The notes: generated by a model from the sequence alone, not told the origin. A stretch of 64,000 bases of DNA from Marisa cornuarietis (GCA_004794655.1 SMMW01000634.1:1894501-1958500); one strand, 5' to 3'; shown: positions 12,301 through 23,084, counted from the stretch's first letter. Program-made: numbers and translations.

Positions 12301-13250
12301 TGTCATCTGGGTCACTTGTAGGTAGTGTCACCTGTAGGTAGTTGGTGTCACTTGTAGGTAGTTAGTGTCACCTGTAGGTAGTTGGTGTCACCTGTAGACA
12401 TTTTGGCGGCATGCGGTGTGTGTGTGTGGTGCAGGTGGTCTTCACGGGAGTGGTGCGCAAGATCATCGAGTGCTTCTTCACGGAGACAGAACTCAAATAC
12501 CTCGACTCCCTGCTGCCGCCCATCGGCCGCAAGAAGCATGATCGGCTCGAGTCGCACAGCAAGGTAAGTGTTAAATTCTTTTCTTAACTGAACAAAGTGT
12601 TCTAAGTCCCATTGAATGGGCAACTATACTGGCAGGCAAGTCTATGTTGTCCAAAGTTCCGATGTCCTAAACGTTCGCCGCAAAAACATTTCTGTGACCT
12701 TCTCAAACAAATTTGACAAACTTAGTCAAACATTCGATGCCCCGTAGACTGATCGGGATTATTCCATAGGCACATACGCATTCCAATGCACAACAGCCAA
12801 AAGTACTGATTTCGGATGTAATTCTTTATTTATAATTTCTCATTGAATTCTTTATTTATGCATTTTAACTCTTTATTATAATTTCTGATTTAGTTCTTTA
12901 TTATAATTTCTGCTTATTTCTTCACATTTTATTTTCTTTCCTATTTTGCTTTTTTGTGTGTTCTGCTTAACCAACCGCAAAAAAAACATCACTAGAAATC
13001 ATAAGCAGTACAGGGATCTTTCATAATCCACTGCTGCGAGGTTTGGTGATGTGTCGAGATGCAGTAGTCTTGCAGTGAGCGCTGCTCGCAGTTTTCATGA
13101 ACTTTGACCCCGTGACGTACGTTGCAGGAGGAGTCGTCGCACCATGGCCGGACAGGGCACGGCGGGCACGACAAGGCCGCCTTCTTCCTGAATGGAGACC
13201 GCGAGTCGCCGCCAGCCTACGACAACAAAGGTTTCGATACAAAACTCTAG
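625..13250 (+). CDS. SLC4-family Na+-coupled bicarbonate transporter, 3' 18 exons (5' partial)
   Basis: Exons: 625-787, 2209-2369, 2879-3055, 3640-3758, 4577-4825, 5234-5380, 5596-5702, 5949-6123, 7057-7190, 7760-8288, 8498-8611, 9101-9268, 9413-9591, 10496-10568, 11410-11478, 11841-12017, 12435-12563, 13128-13250 (stop TAG). All junctions are GT-AG and keep phase, giving about 996 residues. The cytoplasmic band-3-like domain is seen in [35 protein letters not shown] and [16 protein letters not shown]. The membrane domain is seen in [60 protein letters not shown] and [14 protein letters not shown]. The product should sit in the plasma membrane and carry HCO3-/CO3-- with Na+ for pH control. 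AGQPL and DNNWDF resemble NBCe1 (SLC4A4), while GLPTPKL resembles NDCBE (SLC4A8), so the paralogue and electrogenicity are undecided. The extracellular loop in exon 7760-8288 is Thr-rich with several N-x-T sites. The protein ends in DTKL, a class I PDZ-ligand form. Confidence 0.95.
940..1672 (+). repeat. Minisatellite of donor-like GTGAGT units in the first SLC4 intron
   Basis: Units of roughly 18-31 bp are built from GGCAGTGAGT and GTATCGACAAT blocks. The block AATGGGCAGTGAGTAGGCAG closely matches the exon-intron border at 781-800 (AATGGGCG, then GTGAGTGGGTGG). The open frames on the minus strand here ([13 protein letters not shown] repeats) are products of this periodicity and are not genes. 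Confidence 0.9.
1901..1967. repeat. TG/AG microsatellite
   Basis: A long TG run passes directly into an AG run within the same SLC4 intron. Confidence 0.95.
3126..3462. mobile_element. Foldback (long inverted repeat) element
   Basis: The arm at 3126-3283 is the reverse complement of 3307-3462 at roughly 90% by eye, with a loop of about 23 bp. Paired landmarks include GATCAACGAGCG with CGCTTGTTGATC, CTACGTCACACTAGTG with CACTAGTGTGACGTAG, and an AG run with a CT run. There is no coding capacity. It lies in the intron between exons 2879-3055 and 3640-3758. It is probably a palindromic MITE or foldback transposon; the family is not identified. Confidence 0.85.
4077..4342. mobile_element. MITE with about 40-bp terminal inverted repeats
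   Basis: The left end reads GGGGCCAGTTGCACAACA. The right end is its complement, TGTTGTGCAACTGGCCCC, and similarity continues inward (ATTTCTAA with TTAGAAA). The core is AT-rich and about 180 bp, with no open frame. It sits in the intron before exon 4577-4825. The superfamily is not assigned. Confidence 0.8.
5131..5203. repeat. ACT/AAT/GCT/GAT compound microsatellite
   Basis: Consecutive ACT, AAT, GCT and GAT triplet runs lie about 30 bp upstream of the acceptor of exon 5234-5380. Poly-Ser and poly-Gln frames on the minus strand are products of this repeat. Confidence 0.95.
6180..7056 (+). repeat. Array of acceptor-plus-exon-start copies before exon 7057-7190
   Basis: About ten units follow one pattern: a GT-rich tract, then TACAG or TGCAG, then GACGTGATGGATTGTGTATC, then TATGTACATGGCGTGTTGTG. 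The real junction at 7051-7075 reads TACAG followed by GGTGTGATGGAATGTGTG, so each unit resembles the 3' splice site plus the first six codons of the exon. Units become more degenerate before about 6415. Internal GT runs expand some units. Confidence 0.85.
7225..7470 (-). mobile_element. 3' tail of a non-LTR retrotransposon (decayed)
   Basis: Read on the minus strand, this gives [19 protein letters not shown] followed by a tryptophan-glycine and QDLLTIA pattern. That is typical of the conserved C-terminal tail after the reverse transcriptase in LINE ORF2 proteins of invertebrates (family knowledge). The reverse transcriptase itself is absent. It is inserted in the intron before exon 7760-8288. 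A related tail lies at 42280-42560. Confidence 0.6.
7600..7760 (+). repeat. Array of acceptor-plus-exon-start copies before exon 7760-8288
   Basis: Four units of about 35-36 bp start near 7619, 7655, 7690 and 7725. Each has GACAAC(AAC)TGGGACTG followed by TTGATTATT. The real exon starts at 7760 with CGACAACAACTGGGACTT after TTGATTATTCTGTTTACAG, so the units copy the 3' splice junction. Confidence 0.85.
8297..8390. repeat. ATAC and GACA microsatellites
   Basis: Two tetranucleotide runs begin about 10 bp after the GTGAGT donor of exon 7760-8288. Confidence 0.95.
9283..9360. repeat. GCGT then GT microsatellite beside a splice donor
   Basis: The donor of exon 9101-9268 reads GTGCGTGCC. About 15 bp further on, the intron turns into a GTGC run and then a GT run. 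Confidence 0.9.
9775..9870. repeat. Dispersed repeat candidate, copy 1
   Basis: The segment GGGAAGGTAAGGCAGCGAGG followed by CCTTCCTTACG resembles 18755-18815 (GGGAAGGTAAAGTCAGCAGA followed by CACCTTACG). Two copies in unrelated introns suggest a dispersed element. The borders and class are unknown. Confidence 0.4.
9895..10450 (+). repeat. Degenerate minisatellite with pyrimidine-CAG units
   Basis: Units of about 25-35 bp share TGATCACCTCCAGTCTCATG and TCTGTGTA blocks in many variants. Each carries a C/T tract ending in CAG, like a weak 3' splice site. Unlike the other arrays, the units do not obviously copy the start of the next exon (10496). Confidence 0.75.
10800..11409 (+). repeat. 48-bp tandem array copying the 3' splice junction of exon 11410-11478
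   Basis: Units start at GGTG positions 10931, 10979, 11027, 11075, 11123, 11171, 11219, 11267 and 11315, exactly 48 bp apart. More divergent units flank them near 10805, 10836, 10881 and 11361. Each contains GTTATTGTATTGACAG then GTGATCCTCATGCCAGTG or GTGCTCTCCATGCCAGTG. The true exon start at 11410 is GTGATCCCCATGCCAGTG. The two variants alternate, giving a 96-bp higher-order period. The 16-residue periodic frame on the minus strand is a by-product. Confidence 0.95.
12310..12400 (+). repeat. Short AGGT-bearing tandem repeat
   Basis: Five units of about 20 bp of the form TGTCACCTGTAGGTAGTTGG lie just upstream of exon 12435-12563. Each unit contains TGTAG directly followed by GTAGTT, that is, a potential acceptor and donor together. 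Confidence 0.85.
12820..12925. repeat. AT-rich tandem repeat in the last SLC4 intron
   Basis: Four imperfect units of about 25-30 bp carry TTCTTTATTATAATTTCT. Confidence 0.8.
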
Positions 13251-13501
13251 TCTGCCACTGGGTTGTCTGCTTGGTGCACGAGGGTTGCGTGTTGGACACG
13301 TGACTCTGCTGTGTCCAGACTTGTTTCCTTGCTTGTGTCCAGACCGCTGTACGTCTTCATGTCTTCGCCTTCAGAAGTGGCAGGCGACTGACACGTGACT
13401 GGGAAACCAAGACACTTCCTGTGAAGACTGACTGACCACTTTCTCTCGACATACCGCGAGAGTCAACGAGACATCTGAGCTATCGTCGTCGAAAAGATCT
13501 G

Positions 13502-13853
13502 AATAAAGCAGACTTGTATACACTGTAGATACGAGTATGTATAGTAACTTTACGGAACAGACGAATAGAAAGAACTCGCCAGAGGTATTGTTTTTTGTCA
13601 GGAGGTAGCCTGGCAACATAAGCGAAGAATAGGATGATGTAAGTAATAAGTACTGTTTTTAATAACTGGATGATGTTGGTGAGACTTAGGAACTGGTAAA
13701 ATCTGGGTTGTGCTGGTAACGTCTGACAAGAAGCAGATTTTCGAACTAATACAAACTTAATTTTGGGTGCTGATCTGACTTTTCACAAAAAAATGTAATT
13801 ATTTTGCTTCATTTTTGTTATTTGAAAAGACACATTTGATAACTGTAAATAAA
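13502..13853 (+). terminator. SLC4 3' UTR with two candidate poly(A) signals
   Basis: After the TAG at 13248-13250 there are AATAAA motifs at 13502-13507 and 13848-13853. Either could end the transcript. There is no transcript evidence. Confidence 0.45.
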
Positions 13854-16554
13854 AACATTTTCCTGTGTAAGAAACTTCACGAATGTAAGCCAGATGGCAA
13901 AATGAGAAGTTAGTGACTGTGCACAACTGACCACAAGTAGTACTGCATTAGATAATGATTCTTCTGCTGATAAATAGGCACACAATGCACACTGCTAACC
14001 TATGCACATATACACCTGTTCTGTAACTGTTGAACACCCGCCAAATAACTGTCCTGTTAGCGATGAACATTCACACAGACAGGTCTTGTCCTCAAAGAGT
14101 ATTTGACAATCGTATCTTTGCTTATTGGTTTCGCAATCCGCAAAAAAAACATTTCATTTATCTTAATGAATACAAAATATGGTTGACAATAAAGAGAAAC
14201 TTTACTACTTGTTTGCAAATCCACGATTTGGGAATTGCTCTTTACATGAAGGTCTCGAGCCACAAGAAGACCACTTGTCCTTGAGCTGTATGTAGTTGCT
14301 CATCCTTCCAGCACTGCTCACGATGATCAAAGGGCAGCTTTACACATGCTGCAAGTGTAATGTAAGGGTAACATGATTTTGTGTTGTGTAACACTAGGGA
14401 CGCTTGAATGTAATATCAAATGTGCTACTACAGGGCAGTAAGTACAAAGCTGATGTCAACAGTACTTCAGGGTACGTCGAGTGATGTAACCTGTAAATCA
14501 AATACTCGACTAACTCAAGTCCAGCTTTAGGACAGCGATGGAGCGATGCAACAATTGTTCATCGATAGGGTAATGGTGTAAGAACTGCTGCCATCAGAAA
14601 TAATGCTAGTGGTAGGGAATGTATAGTGTAAGATCAAGTGCCTTGCTAAGCCATTGCCAATGTAATATCAAGTTCAATACTAGAAAAGCTTGATTAAGCG
14701 CAACAACTGTCTTCGCAATATTCTATAATATTGTGATGCAGAAGCGTGCATGCGTGCGTGCGTGTGTGTGTGTGGACATGACATCTGTGATGCTACTTTC
14801 ATTTAGTTAATCAGGTGTACGGCCCGCTATTTACTGGAGATAAAATCAAAGGTACTCCACTGTAACTGCGAAAACGTTACCGTAAAAAGTATTTTTATAT
14901 TTGTGTATATAACACAACTTATTGGCTGTACATAAAACTTCACGGACGCGGAGCAAGGATATTTAAAAACTGTTATCGCTGTTAAAACGTTGCTTACCTG
15001 TGTATGACACATGTAATTACTCACAGAAAAATCAAAAAGTATATTTGTTTAGTATCACACATATTTTTCAGACTTATTTTCAGTTGAATATTATGAGATG
15101 CTTTTAGTTTTTCATTATGGGGTATATTTCCGTTTTTTTTAAATATTATTTGATGTAAGTTTCGCCCCCGCTTCCACTTGGCGAAATACAAGAGTAGTAA
15201 CGCCATCCCTTTTCTCTCTTCCATTAGTTTTCTTTCAACGTTTATCCTAAACCAGGTTTGGAAGAACTATTTATATTTTTAACATATAATCTGAATATGT
15301 ATTATGCATTATGTGATTTTGTAATTGATGTACTGATCATTATTGTTAATTTTGCAGGAGACAGAAGCATGTGTAGAATTTTGCTTATGGAGGGTTTTCG
15401 AGGTGTCTGAAAGTTAAGGAACGAAAATTAATTTGTGTTATGGGTACAGATTTGATATACCGTGTAACAGTCGATGGTCATTACAAAAATGGCTTCCAGT
15501 AGGTTGAGCTATACAGATACCATGACCTCACTCCGCTTCTGTCGTCTGCTTACCATAGTGGGACATTCATTTTGACCGATCCAACAAAACTTCACCAAAA
15601 AATACATGATCCCCATCACTCGGTCCATTGAAACACAACTCATTTACAGTACACATCTCCACGCCCCAAAACTTCACGCACTCCTCTGTGAACAATGGAT
15701 CATACGGGGAACTCACTATCCTCTGTACTATCGTTACTATATACTGTAGTTCTGCCATGCTGTCTTGCTATATACCGAAGGTGCTTGACTAGGAAGAATT
15801 TAGTCTCAGCGTATAGGACATTTTTATTATGGGGTCAGATTGGACAAATGTGGAGAGAAAAGTTACTTGCGCTTCAATTTAAAAGATGGCTGCGCCTTTT
15901 GTGCAGAATCAAAGATTTGATCTTTTGCTGGAATGGCGGACTAGACAAATTAACAATGTTATTGTACAAGATTTGCTATTTTATGTTTATGTTCTATTGT
16001 TGGTTCTATAAACGGTTATAAAAATGTATTTTTTTAAAGAAAATTAATTGAAGCTTAGTAGTAGGATCGTGTAGATAAAACAGAATAATGTTATGTTATG
16101 AAATTAAACTGTTTGTATCTTTCCCATAAATCCCAATGGAAAAAAACATCTTACTAGTATTAGCCAGATAAATACTACCTAGTGGAAGCTTGGATAGAAA
16201 CGAAAAAAAACGAACGGAAATTACCCCATTGGGCAAAACTAAAAACTTTTTGATAAAATTCAACCGAAAGCTCAAGCCTAGAAAAAATGTGTGATACTAC
16301 AAAATAGACTTTTAATTTTTTGAGTATTACACAATCGAACTGTTGGACCGATTCCACCCACGTATGCTGGTGATGCGCATGATCGAGATATTAGCCTTTG
16401 TGTCCCTACGACCGGCCACGACAGAGCCAGCAGTCTAGACGTTCACATCTCGCTGAACGCACAGGCCGAGACCCACGCTGAGCGCTGCTCACTAGCCTGC
16501 ATGCATGTTGCAGCCACCATCGGCAAGGACTTGGCTGCGACTCCATCGGTTATG

Positions 16555-16591
<37 letters not shown>

Positions 16592-17451
16592 CGCGCGTGT
16601 GAATGGCAGAGCGAACTGTACGTGTGTACTTGTATCACAGGTGGCAGGTCAGAACTAAATACGTCAACGTCGTCATGATCGTTGTGTAATTCGCACAATG
16701 CTTAGCGCAGAAATTAGGAATTAACACTGCTTTCCCCCGCCCTCTTATCCTCTGCTGTACATGTAAGTATTTTGCAGTGCTGTAGTGTCTCATCTAATAC
16801 TATACTCAGGATGCCAGTAAGGAAATTGGATGAATGATGTGCAACGGGTAAGTAATTGTGACATGCAAACTGTGATGTAAATACTGATCTATCACTAGGC
16901 CGGCACTGTTTATCCTGTGTAGAGTTTATATATGCTTTTAGACTTCGCCCTCTTGCTGTGATGTTCACGAGTTTATTCCAGATATTAAACTGTAGAAGCC
17001 AATCTGTGATTATGAGTCTTTATCCTATTTATAAATGTGAAAAAGCATCTTAACCTTCCATGACACAGCTCTGACATATTCAAATGAAGTAAGTATTATC
17101 ACACTGCCTGACTGCCTTACGCTACTAAGGTATGATAACGAAGTTATCGAGCCTAATATAAGACATTAAAATAGTTTAAATTAAAACATGACTAAAATTT
17201 AAAAAGTTAATTGTCTCACATTAACATATACCATTTACGCAATGCAGGAAATTTTGTGCCACGACCGTGTCGATCGTCAGTTTAACTTTAAATTTGGCGC
17301 CCCACTATATAAAATAGAAAAGACAGAAAATATTAAATGGTGTTACACAAACATAAATGAACAAAACGTTTGGTATTGGAAAAATGTGTCTGGTGTCGGT
17401 CCAGAGAATTACCACGCGTAACAATAATTAAAGTAGGAGAAATGCTGCCTT

Positions 17452-17488
<37 letters not shown>

Positions 17489-17820
17489 TAAATAAATAAT
17501 CGCTGCATAGTGAGGGAACTCACTTTTATTAGAACATATTGCAGCTATATATAGTGCACTTTCTCGCTGACACTGCATACAAGACTGCAGATGAAGAAAA
17601 TACGAGGCAGGCTGTTACGATACATGCTTATTATGTACACGCATGTCTGTGGTTATGTAAGCAGGGCGCCATGGGAGAGCACTCTAGTGCAAATTTATGC
17701 AAGATGGCTGAGGGCTGTGTACTTTCGTCAGTTTCCAGACGTTCATCTCTACCAATGCATCATGCTCCACGCTCCATCGATTTTACAAAGCCTGCTCACT
17801 TTTAGGGTTAACGTTTCATC
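13854..17820. other. Intergenic region and probable promoter/5' UTR of the zinc-finger gene
   Basis: No convincing exon was found. The stretch is AT-rich and holds GT/GCGT runs at about 14746-14773 and 16556-16600 and a CT/CA run at about 17452-17489. Open frames at 15567-16021 on both strands match nothing I recognise. The last few hundred bases probably contain the promoter and 5' UTR of the next gene, with no clear TATA box. Confidence 0.5.
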
Positions 17821-20800
17821 ATGCTGAAGAAAATGGGTCGGTTTCAGAGTTGCAGAAGTGTTGTGGAGAAGGCACTACGCCGATCCTTCTATGATGGAGT
17901 ATTAGAGCTTTATGACTATGAAGGGAATCAAAACGAGCGAGTGACTTGCGTTGCACTAGAAGGGACACTAACCCTGACTATCAATAAAAGCATAACTTTC
18001 GCCATTCGGCTTAATGAGATTGCGCAACGAGCAGAAGAAGTAATAGATGACCTGTTGGAACAGAGAAAACCGTCAGAAAGTTCGTTGGACATAAAAAAAC
18101 GAACACGCAAAATTGACAGTGGGTTTGAGCGACCAGTGAAAATAAAGAAAGAAGTTAAGGGAGAAAAAAATGTTCAGGAGGAAAAGCGATCCGAATCGTA
18201 CAGCCCTGCATTTAGGTCAAATGACAGCGAAAAGGAAACTTTTGCAAATGCGAAAAGGTCGGCAACTTTACCAAAGCAAACAGAAGTGTTGCCAACGAAG
18301 ATTGCCAGAGCAGACTTATATGCCCGTGAATTTTCCTCACCAGATCAAGTTGTCGGGGAATCAGAAACTAGCTGTACGAGTTACCTCAGCTTACCGCCTG
18401 TTGCAGTTCCCTCACCACCTGCAGGCACAGAAACATCTCAAACATGTAACTTCGACCAAGAACCTTCCCAAGAGCTAAGTGAAAAAAGGACAGAACTTAC
18501 TTCTCAGAGAAGCAGCCATTGGAGACATAATTTGCACTCTTTTGAAGGATCTGTGACAGTAAAGAAAGGTAAGATTATCTGCATCAGGTGGAAGTGGGTT
18601 GCCATGTCTGGTCAATTTGTCCTTAATCCCTTCTCAGTCCTCTTGTAAGAGACAGTGTAGATTAATGGTTACAGCCAGGCAGGTTACTGATTTCAGGACT
18701 GCTTGGACCTTTGGCTGAAAAAAAAAATTCAGCCTCCCCACCCAACAGCTTTTCTGCAGGGAAGGTAAAGTCAGCAGAAGGGAAAGGTTGGGCCCCACCT
18801 TACGCCTGCCTACTCAAGTCATGGCGGACTATGTTTAAGCTCCCTCCCTACAGCCTCTAGGCTATGTGACAATTTACCTTTTATCTACTCCTGTTATCAT
18901 TTAATATGATAATAGTGATTAATATTTCTGTAATGCAGATCCTTTTGTGTCCATAAGTTTAATTGAAATTATTTTCATGTTTTGTGATCAGAGAGATTGT
19001 TTCATCAAAATAAAAAGATTTTAAATGACAGCATTTTTATAAACTTGATGTAATTTAAAACATGATGTATGATTAATTAAGATGACCCAATAGCTATGTT
19101 TCTTATTCTGTAAAATTCCTGACCTTAAAACTAAATATCAAGGTATAAATCAGACTTGTAATGATACAGAATTTATGAGCTTTCTGTGATTTTTTGTAAT
19201 TCTTTATAACATTAACAGTGATAATATATATAACATTTTGAACTAGGGCTTTGACAAAAAAATTTGATCAGCATTAACTACATGAATTAAAATATTGCAG
19301 TATTAAACCAGTTTTATGGGTAGATGTCCTTGAAGCAACAAGTACCTGAAAGTGTGCCTGTTCAAGGTTTTCACAATCTAGCTGGGCTTATGTTGTCCAG
19401 TGATTTGCACATGAGTCTGGCAACTACAAGAGCATTCAGTACCACCTAGAGGTCTTAGCTGAAAGCATTTTACTGTTTGTTTGCATGTGTTAAATTGGCA
19501 CTCGAGAGGATTTTGCAAAGTGTGGTGGCTGTTCTTGAAAGATTGTAACCAATATAAAGAAACCAGAATACATGCATTTCAGTTTTCAAGTATTTACAAT
19601 TAATATTGAACAAAATGTGTAATTATTGAGTAAAATATATTTTACTGGAATCTCACTCAGAACCACAGCCAGAACCCATTATCATTGAAGATGATGACAG
19701 TGATCAAGACCCTTTCATGTCCAGTCAATTTGATACCCAGCATAAACTCACTGCTGGTCAACACTTGTCATCAGACCAGGACAACTTGAAGATCAAAGTT
19801 TATAAAGATGTGAGCTGCTTATTGTTTTTAAACATTAAATAAACATTATCACTGACAAGTTTATTCTATATGTTTCATTTCATTAAGTAAATTAAACATT
19901 TAAAAAGATAAATCTTGCTGGTTATTTTTTAGTAATTTAATATATATCTGTGACTTGAAAATGAAAAGAATTTATAAATTTAAATTGCTTTAAATAAACG
20001 AAAATCTAATCATTTATTGAAATACTTTGATAATTGTCATGTCCTCTTCAGCTGCTATCAAGAACCAGTATAAAGGGGGACAACTATTAACATCATAGTC
20101 TTATTCTAAAACGTGATATATCGATAGGTGCAACTGAAATATCCCACACTAGAACTGTCTGCATTACAGGAGCGTTGTGACTGTGCAGTGTGTGGAGAGG
20201 TGCTTCACGGTCAGAGAGCACTGACTGTGCATCTACGTGCTCACCAGATTGCATTTCAGAGCACATGCCATATTTGCCAGACAGACAACCTTACTATCGA
20301 AGCTCTTCAGCTTCACTTGCGCTTGATGCACAGTCCCTGCATTTTCCCATTGCCAACATCAGTGACTACAAAAGGACTTGTTGGGCGAGCTGTGCTGCCA
20401 GCTCTTGCCTCCAGACAGGGCTCATTGTCTGCAATAGCCTCTCTGGTCAACATGGCCAGCTCTCAGATGATGGGGGGATCAGCCGCAGCAGGGGCAGCTG
20501 TGGATCCTGGTGCAGCGTTTGGTGTCAGCGGTGGCGCACTAGGAGCTGCAGCTGCAACATCTAGCAACAGAATAGCACAGGTAGTAGAGCAGCTGTTTGG
20601 TTTCCAGAATCTGATGGTAAAGTGTGATACATGTGATCTGCTTTTTTCCTCAAAGCAGGCTTTATCGGAGCATGTTGCTATCATGCATGGAATGCATTCT
20701 CTAAAGACTGGGATAAGACGAGAAACCAGATGCGAGTTGGAAAGAGATGATAGTGGATGTGATGATGCTAAACAGGAAGACAATGAGCAGTCCTCACCTG

Positions 20801-21378
20801 AAAATGCAGATTTCACCTGTTTTGATTGTAGCCTAGCATTTGTTACATATACCATGCTTACTCAGCATTGCATACAGCAGCACGGCAGCACAGCAGTGCC
20901 CAGCCATGGCAGCTGCACTCTTTGTCACAAGACATTTGACATGTGGAAGACTTTACGCACCCACTATACAGTGTTTCATCGAATTTCCTGCTTTTGTGAA
21001 AGCTGTAAGCAGGGATTTACCTCCTCAGAGGAGCTAAAGACACACTATGAAACCCATACTCATGAAACTCGCAGCATGGCCTTTGTCTGTGACATCTGCA
21101 ATAAAGGTTTTTACTCCCAGTCTCAGTGTAGTGCCCACAAGCGCAGTCATATTTCTGAGAAGAGCTTTGCCTGTCAGGTATGTGGCAGTGCATTTTTCAA
21201 ACGGGGTGATTTGTCTAAACACTTTCGCACTGTACATGCCCCTAACAGAGTTTTTGCCTGTAGATTTTGTGGCAAACGAGGGACACGCATGGACAACATG
21301 CGTAGCCATGTCAGATCTCATGGTAAACATATGACACGAGACGAGATTTTGTCTATGATTGAAGAGGCCAAGTCATAA
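17821..21378 (+). CDS. C2H2 zinc-finger protein, nine fingers, three exons
   Basis: Exons 17821-18568, 19661-19809 and 20128-21378 (stop TAA) join in phase to 715 residues. The ATG at 17821 has an in-frame TAA 12 bases upstream, so it is the first start in this exon. Residues 1-85 form an unrecognised acidic/hydrophobic N-terminal region. Residues 90-250 are basic and Ser/Glu-rich (KKRTRK, IKKEVKGEK), probably disordered with nuclear-localisation signals. Exon 2 has EPIIIEDDDSDQDPF, a SUMO-interaction-like motif. From about residue 318 to 700 there are nine C2H2 fingers, for example CAVC..HLRAH, CDICNKGF..HKRSH and CQVCGSAF..HFRTVH; the last three are closely spaced. An Ala/Gly-rich linker separates fingers 2 and 3. 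The protein is probably a nuclear DNA-binding regulator; the orthologue is unknown. Exon 3 could instead start at 20170 (acceptor CATTACAG), which would drop 14 residues. Confidence 0.88.
18750..18835. repeat. Dispersed repeat candidate, copy 2
   Basis: This segment in zinc-finger intron 1 resembles 9785-9850 (see that entry). It is much richer in GC than the surrounding intron. Confidence 0.35.
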
Positions 21379-22059
21379 AAGTTGACTGATGTTGCTGTCA
21401 GTTACTAAATGCTATACACATTTGCAACAGCTGTGATTATGTTTTCAGAGGCTATACATCTTGTTTGATATCAACTAATCTTGTTATGTAGAAAAGAGAA
21501 AAGGTTTCTTTTTTAAGTTGCTGGGCAATTGACAATTCAGAATTTTATGTTATTAGCTTCCTCTGTCGCTATAGACAGTGAAATTTTGGTTTTTGAAGCT
21601 GTAATGGACCTTATTCATGCAAGTGCCACCTTGGAACCAGAATGAGGCCTTATGGGCCGGTGTAGTGGCTGCTGAAACTAATCTATGTATCAAACAGTCT
21701 GTAATACTGGATTTGGAATCCACTCATGTTCTCACATTTATGATTAATGAAGAACAAACACTTGACAAAAATTCAGATTGATACTGCACTTTTGTTTTGC
21801 TTGCAAGATAATATGCTTGTGTGCTACTGCTTTCTAATATGTAGCATGATTCTAATGAAGCTTTTATCTTTTTTGTGATGTGTTTAGTATTAAACATACT
21901 TTTCTTAACAGTTTGAAAGAGTGAAACAATAGATTATTGCAGATGTTAGCGTTGTTTTTTTGTTTTCTCTGGGCACTTTTAACATGTGGAGCTTAGATTC
22001 TGTCACTGACTTGAATAATTTACCTTCCTCCGCATACTTGTGTATATATATTTTTCAGT

Positions 22060-22445
22060 GTGTACATTCATATTTCTAGTATTTTTGTGCCACCAACCTG
22101 TTACGTTTGTTGTATCTCATGTGACTATTTTGCACATTGTGTACAATCTCGGACATTTATTTGTTACCAACCTGTATGATTTGTTTTGCTCATGTGTATA
22201 TTGCACAGTGATACATCTCTCTTGAATTTGTGTCACCAGCCTGTATAATTTGCTTTGTCCATATGTATGTATATCAGTGGTGTACATCTCTTACATTTGT
22301 GTCTCTAACATGTATAATTTGCTTTGGCCTGTGTATATATTGTACAGTGTGTACACATCTTTTGTATTTATGTGTCACCAACCTGTATGATTTGCTGTTT
22401 GTTATGTGAATATATTGCATGTTGTGTACATTCATATCTTTCATG
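22060..22445 (+). repeat. Degenerate tandem repeat in the probable zinc-finger 3' UTR
   Basis: About four units of roughly 90-100 bp share TTTGTGTCACCAACCTGTAT, GATTTGCTTTG and TGTACAGTGTGTACA blocks. Confidence 0.75.
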
Positions 22446-22649
22446 TTCATACTTTTCAGTTCTCTTCAATATTATTTTTCTTCAAACCTTAAATTGAAAA
22501 ATTTCATTTATATATAACCTAATAGTTGTTTTGCCTGTCAACATTTAAATCAAACACACTAGTATAAAAACACTGCTGGTTTACATGTGGCATTTGGTAA
22601 ATTTTAGCCATTGTAAGAAATCCCTTATAATACTTAAGAGTTGAACTCT

Positions 22650-22655
22650 AATAAA
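22650..22655 (+). terminator. Candidate poly(A) signal of the zinc-finger gene
   Basis: First AATAAA after the stop codon at 21378. Use is unproven. Confidence 0.3.
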
Positions 22656-23002
22656 CACATGAAACTATTTTTGGAAGACCAATAGCAAATGCAAAAACAC
22701 AAATACTTGTACAGTTAAAACTTCATTATTTTTTCAGGGTCAATATCATGAATCTTATAACAGTTATGGCAAAATTTACCATATGCAAATTTACATTAGG
22801 AGAATCTATCCTAGTACAGTATTCAGTCCGTATTCAGTACAGTATTCAGTAGTTCAGTCCGGAAATTCTTGAACAGAATCTGGATATTTCTCAGTGATTG
22901 TAAAACTAACCTGATGATCTTACTACAAAAATTCTGCTATTTTTCAGTGATTTTAAAACTAACCCCATACACTGTAAACAGATCCTTTTTTTTTTTTTTT
23001 TT

Positions 23003-23084
23003 GAAAAGTGCATTGAGTCGACTCTGGAGTTGAAAATTGCGCTATATAAATCTGCTTTAATAATTAATAATAATAATAATAATA
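23003..23084 (+). mobile_element. SINE/LINE-like 3' tail ending in AAT repeats
   Basis: GAAAAGTGCATTGAGTCGAC is followed by GCGCTATATAAAT and then an AAT run. This GCGCTATA-plus-triplet tail is a common 3' end of animal SINEs and LINEs. Similar ends occur in reverse orientation at 28048, 34478 and 47110. Confidence 0.55.

Noticed and set aside
15567..16021. Overlapping frames on both strands, about 108 and 63 codons
   Set aside because: No recognised domain, no splice partners, and base composition like the spacer.
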